Shown piece after piece: positions 45,523-50,734 of a stretch of DNA of 50,734 nt. The notes under the pieces were generated by a model that did not search any database, had not been told where the DNA came from, and saw only the letters and a program-made list of their open reading frames with translations. Made by a program: the position numbers and the translations under genes. This DNA is from Actinomortierella ambigua (lineage: Eukaryota; Mortierellomycota; Mortierellomycetes; Mortierellales; Mortierellaceae): positions 6,747 to 57,480 of the forward strand of contig JAAAJB010000174.1 in NCBI GenBank assembly GCA_016098155.1, written 5' to 3'. Positions within the stretch are counted from its first letter, which is position 1. Each line of letters starts with the position of its first letter.

Positions 45523-47339
45523 ATGATGCCCACAAACAACACCAAGGAGTCCACCAAGGCTTCTACTGCCCTCAAGGGTCACCTCACGGAGGAGGAGAAT
45601 GTCTTTTTCTTCATTCCCAATCTAATTGGTAAAAGAGGAACCAGAAGACATACTCGGTTGCTACATTCCTCTCGGGACTTCAGTAGAAGAATGCATCTTG
45701 CAGACAGCTAACCGAGGAGATGCCTTTGTTTGTTCCAACGCCTGTAGGCTACGCACGAGTGATTTTGGCAATCGTCTCGTTGTACTTTATGCGTCAACAT
45801 CCCAACATCTGCATGGTCCTTTACTCGCTCTCGTGCTTGTTGGATGCCGCCGATGGTGTTGCTGCCCGTCGCTTTAATCAATGTACGTAGAAGGCACTCC
45901 AACCTTCGACAGGGAAGAAGAAGAGACTTGTCCGCCTGTACACATTGACACAGAAACTGTTTGTTGTTTGCAATGCACCTGTCTCACATCCATACAACGC
46001 AATGTTGAACATTCACTTTAGGCAGCAAGTTTGGTGCAGTCCTGGATATGGTGACCGACAGGTAATAGAGGCACCACTGGGTTGCTTCGTTATGCAAGAG
46101 GCAGTAACGTGGCAACAACACCAACCGCACATGTTATTAGAGAGGGGGTGGATACGCTAACCAAGAATCCGTCCTATCCCGCACTTGGTTGGCGAATGCA
46201 CTTGTCATAGATGTACCACTGCCTGCCTTCTCTGTTACTTGGCCATTGCCTATCAAGACTGGGCCATCGTCTTCCAGCTGCTGATCGCCCTTGATCTCAG
46301 CAGCCATTACATGCATATGTACAGGTAACGAACTGCCACGCAATGGATTCCGTTATAATTTTTCCGCTTTTGTCGATCATATCACATGGAGGAGGTGTAC
46401 CAGGGATTGCTCTTTTTTATCAAGTGTATTTATTTGTTGCGTTCTCGTCGGTCGAGTGAGGAGAATGAAAGGAGCACAGCACGCACAGGAGTCGATTGGA
46501 GCCTTTTTGTCTTGTATATTAATCATGCTCAGGCCTTTGTACATAGCACGAGCACATACACACATACACACATACACAATGGTTTACTAATCCACGGGCG
46601 CCTCCCTTTCTTTGATCCGAAAAAAAAAACAATAGCTCACTCCAATCCGGCGCTACCAGCCACAAGAAGATCTCCGAGACCAGCAATTGGTTCCTGCGCC
46701 AATACTACAGCAACAACGTAAGGAAATAACACTTGGAGCCAGGATAAGGAGCAGATGAGGATGTGTGGGCGAAAGTGCATAAAACGTCGAAAGGAGCAGA
46801 GGACATCACACGTCACAGATTGGGCATGCTGATATTCGACGTGACGTTGGGAGTCAGTGCGGGTCATTCGCTTCAGACCCCTCTCTGTGTTGATCGTCTG
46901 GCAGCTCTATCGATGATCGACCAAGCCATTCGAGTGGGCAATGGGAAAGACTATGTGCGTGAACTAGGAGTGGAGGGACAAGGACGGGACCTACAACGAT
47001 CGTTGCAACAAGGTCATGTTACGGCTCGAGTAATTTTGATATCCTGCTGACTTTGTTATTGACATCTCTGCGCGTGCTTTTTTTTAAAAAAAAAAAAAAT
47101 GTCATTAGCTTGTGTTGTTTTCTGTTTGCTTTGCCAACGAGTTGTTCTTTGTGCTCATGTACCTGTGGTCGTTCAACCCATCGCCTCTGCACCCCTATAT
47201 CTTCTGGGCACTGGCTGCCCTGACAGGCCCTGTCTGTGCGGGTAAGCAGGTCATCAGCGTGATCCAGATGATCAGTGCTAGCAAGAACCTGGCCCACATC
47301 GACACGGAGGAGCGCAAGCTGCTTAAGAAGGCCAACTAG
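45523..47339 (+). CDS. PIS1: Phosphatidylinositol synthase (CDP-DAG:inositol 3-phosphatidyltransferase)
   Basis: Six exons (45523-45628, 45748-45882, 46022-46061, 46211-46324, 46636-46717, 47109-47339) give 235 residues; yeast Pis1 has 220. The enzyme makes phosphatidylinositol from CDP-diacylglycerol and myo-inositol in the ER membrane. ENVFFFIPNLIGYARVILA opens the domain. The CDP-alcohol phosphotransferase motif DG-x2-AR-x8-G-x3-D-x3-D is complete: DGVAARRFNQC in exon 2 joins SKFGAVLDMVTDR in exon 3. Then follow TTACLLCYLAIAYQDWAI, LDLSSHYMHMYSSL, SETSNWFLRQYYSNN and LVLFSVCFANELFFV. Several hydrophobic helices fit a multi-pass protein, and the C-terminus KKAN could be a dilysine-like ER signal. 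Each splice restores Pis1 order. Intron 5 (46718-47108) is long and contains a 95-codon frame. The gene is divergent from TRAPPC11. Confidence 0.96.
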
Positions 47340-48312
47340 ACTTGACCGACTCTTCTACCATTCTCATAGCTTACATGCATATCTTCGCAATATAAAAAAA
47401 TTGATACATACAAGCCCTACCTTACCACGGCCTATGGCCACTGTTCCGCGACAAAGGCTATAAAGCACCACCTCTCCAGGGCAAAGTTCGTATTGGTAGC
47501 CATCGTTTCAGGAGGCACACAAGTGGGATGCAAAAAAGGGTACAAATGGCTGACGGCGGATCGATCGGGGTCAAGAGAGATGATGACCACAAGGTGACCA
47601 CGGGATCGGACTTGCCAAGTTCAAAAGCACGGCTGCTCTCATTGGATGGAACTTTTCAACCATACTTTGTTTGGTTGTCTCGCTCGCTAGGGTACGGTGT
47701 CAATGAGTTCTACTAGTCGAAGAAATGTCCTCGCTGCTCAGGCTTTATCGCCCGCACGGAGAGCTTCAGTCGCTTTGTAATGTGATACGTCTCAAAAGTT
47801 TATACATTGCGATGTAATGGCAGGACAACGGGGCGCAACAAGAAACAAGAGCTGATACCCCATGTGCCAGTTGCCAGTCGAAAGAGACAGGCAGAAACCA
47901 AGACTTTAGAGGAAGACAGCAGGCGACACGAGAAACAAGAGCTGATGCCCCAGGTGCCAACTGCCCGGTCGTAAGAAACTAGCAGTGTCTGTCCATTTTG
48001 GTCATGTGACCGAATGAGGTCTCAGAGTCGCCGCTTTAACCAACCTTGCCACTTGGAACAAAAAAGGCGGGACTACAAAAAGACTCAAACGCAATTCTTC
48101 ACCAATTACCTCCACCGCCTTCCTCATTCTTTATTCTTTTGTGTCAACGCCCCCACACCGCATTCTCTGCCCCATTGGGCCCACCACAGTGCTCACCCTT
48201 GCCCCTTGCCCACCTCTCCCCCTTTCATTGAACCACGGACAAAGTCGCCAAGTGCGTCACACCTTCTCCCTGTCCCTCGCTGCCACCCCGCTTTTTCACA
48301 ACCAATATTCCC
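47340..48312. other. Spacer between PIS1 and the kelch-BTB gene
   Basis: 973 bp between tandem + genes. It contains an imperfect tandem duplication (47824-47971) and, from about 48090, a C-rich leader before the kelch gene. Frames up to 131 codons on + run into that leader in other frames and show no domain. Confidence 0.6.
47824..47971. repeat. Imperfect tandem repeat, period about 90 bp
   Basis: Two copies (about 47824-47880 and 47914-47971) share GAAACAAGAGCTGAT followed by CCCCA-GTGCCA-TGCC and a GTCG end, with a few substitutions. The flanks (GACAACGGGGCG versus GACAGCAGGCGA) are also related. It lies in the PIS1-kelch spacer. It could be a minisatellite or a decayed element end. Confidence 0.75.
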
Positions 48313-50463
48313 ATGCCCCACCATTCGTCGTCGCATTCGCGTATGTCGTCGAGCAACTCCACCTCGCAAGGCATTGACACGGCCAAGATCACTGCAGGCC
48401 CACGGCTGACTACGGGCGAGGCCATGACCTGCATTGTGAATGCCTCAGTGACTGTTATTTCATTGCCGCCTGACCAGCAACCCCCCTCAGCGTTCACTCG
48501 ACGGAATGGTGGCAACCATAGCCTAGCACAGGATAAGAATGCCAGCACCGCCCAAAGGCCGCGCGACCGTTCTGAAGACCGACTGCGACTTTACGTCTTT
48601 GGCGGCTTCCACCAATACTCGGACGCCGTCAACAATGATCTCTACCGCCTCGATATTGACACGATGCGGTGGGAGCGGCTCATCTACGCCAAGGGACAAC
48701 CACCTTCAAAACGAAACGATCATTCGGCCACCTTGTGGGGCGACGACCGTATTGTCATCTTTGGTGGAAGCGATGAGACAAACCGCTATTGCAGCGACGT
48801 GCACATCCTACATGTTCCAACACTGACATGGGAGACACCCGAGATTCTCGGCCCCTCGCCCGCTGGCCGTGTCAAGCACGCAGCCACGATTGTCGATGAC
48901 AGGCTTTACATCTCGGGTGGCTGTCTCGAAGGCGAAGGAGTGTCTCAGGAACTACTTTGCCTCAACCTGCAGACATGGGAGTGGGAGGACCCTGTCGACT
49001 TTGTATCTCGGTACACTCACACGCTCTTTGTCTATGGCGGCAAGCTGTTTGCGTATGGTGGCTACAATGAGGAGATGGACCGCACGTCGACGATTGTATT
49101 TATGGATCTGGCCAGCGGCCGCATCACCAAGATCAATGTGACGGACGAGGAGGCGCCAAACCCTGCCGCACAGCAATTTGCCCAAGTGTGTGGGCGACAT
49201 TTGGTGGTGGTGATTCCACAAGGGTTACGTTACGAGTTGCAAAAGTTCACGGGTGGCATCTGGACGATGGATCTGACTTGTTTCCAGTGGACAAAGCATG
49301 AGGACTGGCGGATCCTAGGCGAGAACAATACATGGCACTACTTTGCGATGGAACGGGACGGCAATCAGTTTTACCTGATTGGCGATGTCAACGACTCGGA
49401 CGAGTACTTTAAGCAGGTGCTGACCATCGACATGTGCGAGTATGGTTGCTTTCAGGATCCACCTGTGACCATAGGTGCCGACTTTGGACGGCTATTAGTC
49501 GACCATATGGCCCTGGCCGACTTCCGTATTTATTGCAACAGCAGTTTAGCCGCTGCCAGGGAAATGGAGATGGCTTCCAATCTCCACACCCATCACCATC
49601 GCGACCTGACGTCGGGCATTGTTCACCATGGTCATAGTCACCAGCTCATGTACATGCATGGCAGCGCCAACAACTCTGCCAGGATGCTCACAGATGACAC
49701 GACCACCGCAGCAACCACTACGTCGACGACTTCGACCTCACTATCAGGCTCTGCACCGACGTTGATACGGCAACGGTCTTTAGGCGCCCTTGTCCCACAG
49801 CAGCACAGTTTTGCCAGCGGCATGGAAGGTCTAGAGGAGCAGCATGGAGGTATGCAGCTGGACTCTGACGGGTCGCTGTCTTCATCTTCGTCGTCCAACG
49901 TTCCCATACGGACAAGCCGGGTGTTTCCCTCTTCGGCGGCGGGCGAGAATGGCAGTAGCGGTAGCACCAGTAGCGGCAGCGATGGCCATGATCGCGAGGT
50001 TGTTCTGTGCCATAAGGTAGTGCTTATGGCACGGTGGCCTCATTTTGCAGGGATGGTTGGGTCAGGGATGCTCGAATCGCAAACCGGGTGCATGTCGATT
50101 CCAGAGCCATACGAGGTCGTACGTGCATTTGTAGAGTATTTATATCGGGACACGATTGACGAGCTAGAGGCGAACGTGGTCGCGGACCTGATGCTGCTGG
50201 GGCACATGTACCTGTTGCCACGCCTGGTACAGCTGTGCTGCGCGGTGCTGCACCAGCAGATTGAGATTGACACCGTGGCAAGGATCTACCATCGAGCTGG
50301 CCTCTGTGGACAAACAGGCCTTCGGCAACGCGCTCTCAAGTTTATGTTTCGCAATTATGGGCCAGTGAGCAAGACCAGTGGTTTCCGGTCCCTGCCCAAG
50401 GAGGCCTTGTTGGACTTCTGGGACTCGACTCCAGATGGCGCTGTCATAAATTTTGCACTTTAG
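48313..50463 (+). CDS. Kelch-repeat protein with C-terminal BTB/POZ and BACK-like region
   Basis: A single exon of 716 residues. Kelch repeats (about 92-370) read LRLYVFGGFHQYSDAVNNDL, RIVIFGGSDETNRYCSDV, RLYISGGCLEGEGVSQEL and LFAYGGYNEEMDRTS, each with the Gly-Gly pair and a following Trp-containing strand. They should form a beta-propeller for protein binding. The BTB begins LLVDHMALADFRIYC (about 393-408) and resumes at EVVLCHKVVLMARWPHFAGM (about 562), then VVRAFVEYLYRDTIDEL and MLLGHMYLLPRLVQLC. About 150 residues of His/Ser/Thr/Gly low-complexity sequence lie between. A BACK-like helical tail follows (IDTVARIYHRAGLCGQTGLR). Such proteins often act as substrate receptors for Cul3 ligases; fission yeast Ral2 and LZTR1 share this layout, but orthology is not shown. 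The start could be Met1 or Met11. Confidence 0.9.
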   Translation: MPHHSSSHSRMSSSNSTSQGIDTAKITAGPRLTTGEAMTCIVNASVTVISLPPDQQPPSAFTRRNGGNHSLAQDKNASTAQRPRDRSEDRLRLYVFGGFHQYSDAVNNDLYRLDIDTMRWERLIYAKGQPPSKRNDHSATLWGDDRIVIFGGSDETNRYCSDVHILHVPTLTWETPEILGPSPAGRVKHAATIVDDRLYISGGCLEGEGVSQELLCLNLQTWEWEDPVDFVSRYTHTLFVYGGKLFAYGGYNEEMDRTSTIVFMDLASGRITKINVTDEEAPNPAAQQFAQVCGRHLVVVIPQGLRYELQKFTGGIWTMDLTCFQWTKHEDWRILGENNTWHYFAMERDGNQFYLIGDVNDSDEYFKQVLTIDMCEYGCFQDPPVTIGADFGRLLVDHMALADFRIYCNSSLAAAREMEMASNLHTHHHRDLTSGIVHHGHSHQLMYMHGSANNSARMLTDDTTTAATTTSTTSTSLSGSAPTLIRQRSLGALVPQQHSFASGMEGLEEQHGGMQLDSDGSLSSSSSSNVPIRTSRVFPSSAAGENGSSGSTSSGSDGHDREVVLCHKVVLMARWPHFAGMVGSGMLESQTGCMSIPEPYEVVRAFVEYLYRDTIDELEANVVADLMLLGHMYLLPRLVQLCCAVLHQQIEIDTVARIYHRAGLCGQTGLRQRALKFMFRNYGPVSKTSGFRSLPKEALLDFWDSTPDGAVINFAL

Positions 50464-50734
50464 AGAAAAATAATTAAATTTAAAAAAAAAATCACATATA
50501 CATGCATTTCTATTCACCGATATCAAGATTGACCTACTTGGTACAGAAGAGTGGTGATCCCGCGTTACCAGACTCCACAACCTCAAGATGTCAAACAAAT
50601 GGAACAAGGGAATGAAGTAGACTATAGCCAAGTCTGATCACTCTTCTTTATTCTTTTTGTTTCCCCGGGCCTCAAAAGAGTGCGCGCCGCCGGTTGCAAC
50701 AATGGAGGATACAGACCAATTATTTGCGACAGAA
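50464..50734. other. 3' flank of the kelch gene and window edge
   Basis: An A/T-rich 3' UTR-like segment follows the kelch stop. A T-rich stretch at 50640-50663 precedes a possible next start. Confidence 0.5.
50702..50734 (+). CDS. Possible 5' end of a further + gene (partial)
   Basis: The ATG at 50702 has an A at -3 and opens a frame, MEDTDQLFATE, that runs off the window. Eleven codons prove nothing about identity. It is listed only because spacing and sequence context would suit a gene start. Confidence 0.2.
   Translation, partial: MEDTDQLFATE

Overview
The window is eukaryotic nuclear DNA from a filamentous fungus. Genes are intron-rich, with short GT-AG introns that often carry long T-runs, and CT-rich promoters. 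Every recognisable product is a fungal or opisthokont housekeeping, signalling or trafficking protein. A TRAPPC11 (foie gras/gryzun) gene, a UVRAG-type Vps38, an ADCK2/Cqd1-type kinase, an animal-like delta-type PLC and abundant low-complexity protein inserts fit an early-diverging fungus. Mucoromycota, perhaps Mortierellomycotina, is my inference; nothing in the sequence proves it. I saw no rRNA, convincing tRNA, CRISPR array, intact transposon or viral gene.

Layout, left to right. 0.9-3.6 kb (+): CDF zinc transporter with a long N-terminal extension. 4.0-5.3 kb (+): unidentified protein. 5.6-8.2 kb (-): mitochondrial ABC1/UbiB atypical kinase of the Cqd1/ADCK2 type. 9.1-11.2 kb (-): UPF3 (nonsense-mediated decay), head to head with RPB10 (+, 11.4-12.0 kb). 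12.6-13.9 kb (-): Pho80/PCL-type cyclin, divergent from a membrane-anchored J-domain protein (+, 15.0-17.3 kb). 17.5-19.2 kb (-): La protein. 20.5-24.4 kb (-): UVRAG/Vps38, divergent from a PI-specific phospholipase C (+, 26.4-31.4 kb). 32.3-33.2 kb (-): C2H2 zinc-finger protein with about 6 kb of gene-poor, strand-biased DNA upstream. 39.2-45.1 kb (-): TRAPPC11, head to head with phosphatidylinositol synthase PIS1 (+, 45.5-47.3 kb). 48.3-50.5 kb (+): kelch-BTB protein. The ATG of a possible next gene lies at the right edge.

Exon structures were derived by hand. Each proposed junction keeps the reading frame and, where the family is known, joins conserved motifs correctly: SSHNTYL and LDCWDG in PLC, the DGxxAR...D motif in PIS1, HPD in the J protein, and the La motif, UVRAG and TRAPPC11 blocks. 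There is no operon logic. The most evident themes are divergent gene pairs whose promoters are pyrimidine-rich on the coding strand of each gene, and three phosphoinositide-related genes (UVRAG/Vps38, PLC, PIS1) within about 27 kb.

I did not find a convincing undescribed system. The best leads are a 6-kb gene-free region whose strand bias predicts an unannotated transcript, two conserved domains split by large low-complexity inserts, one probable GC-AG intron, and one unidentified gene.
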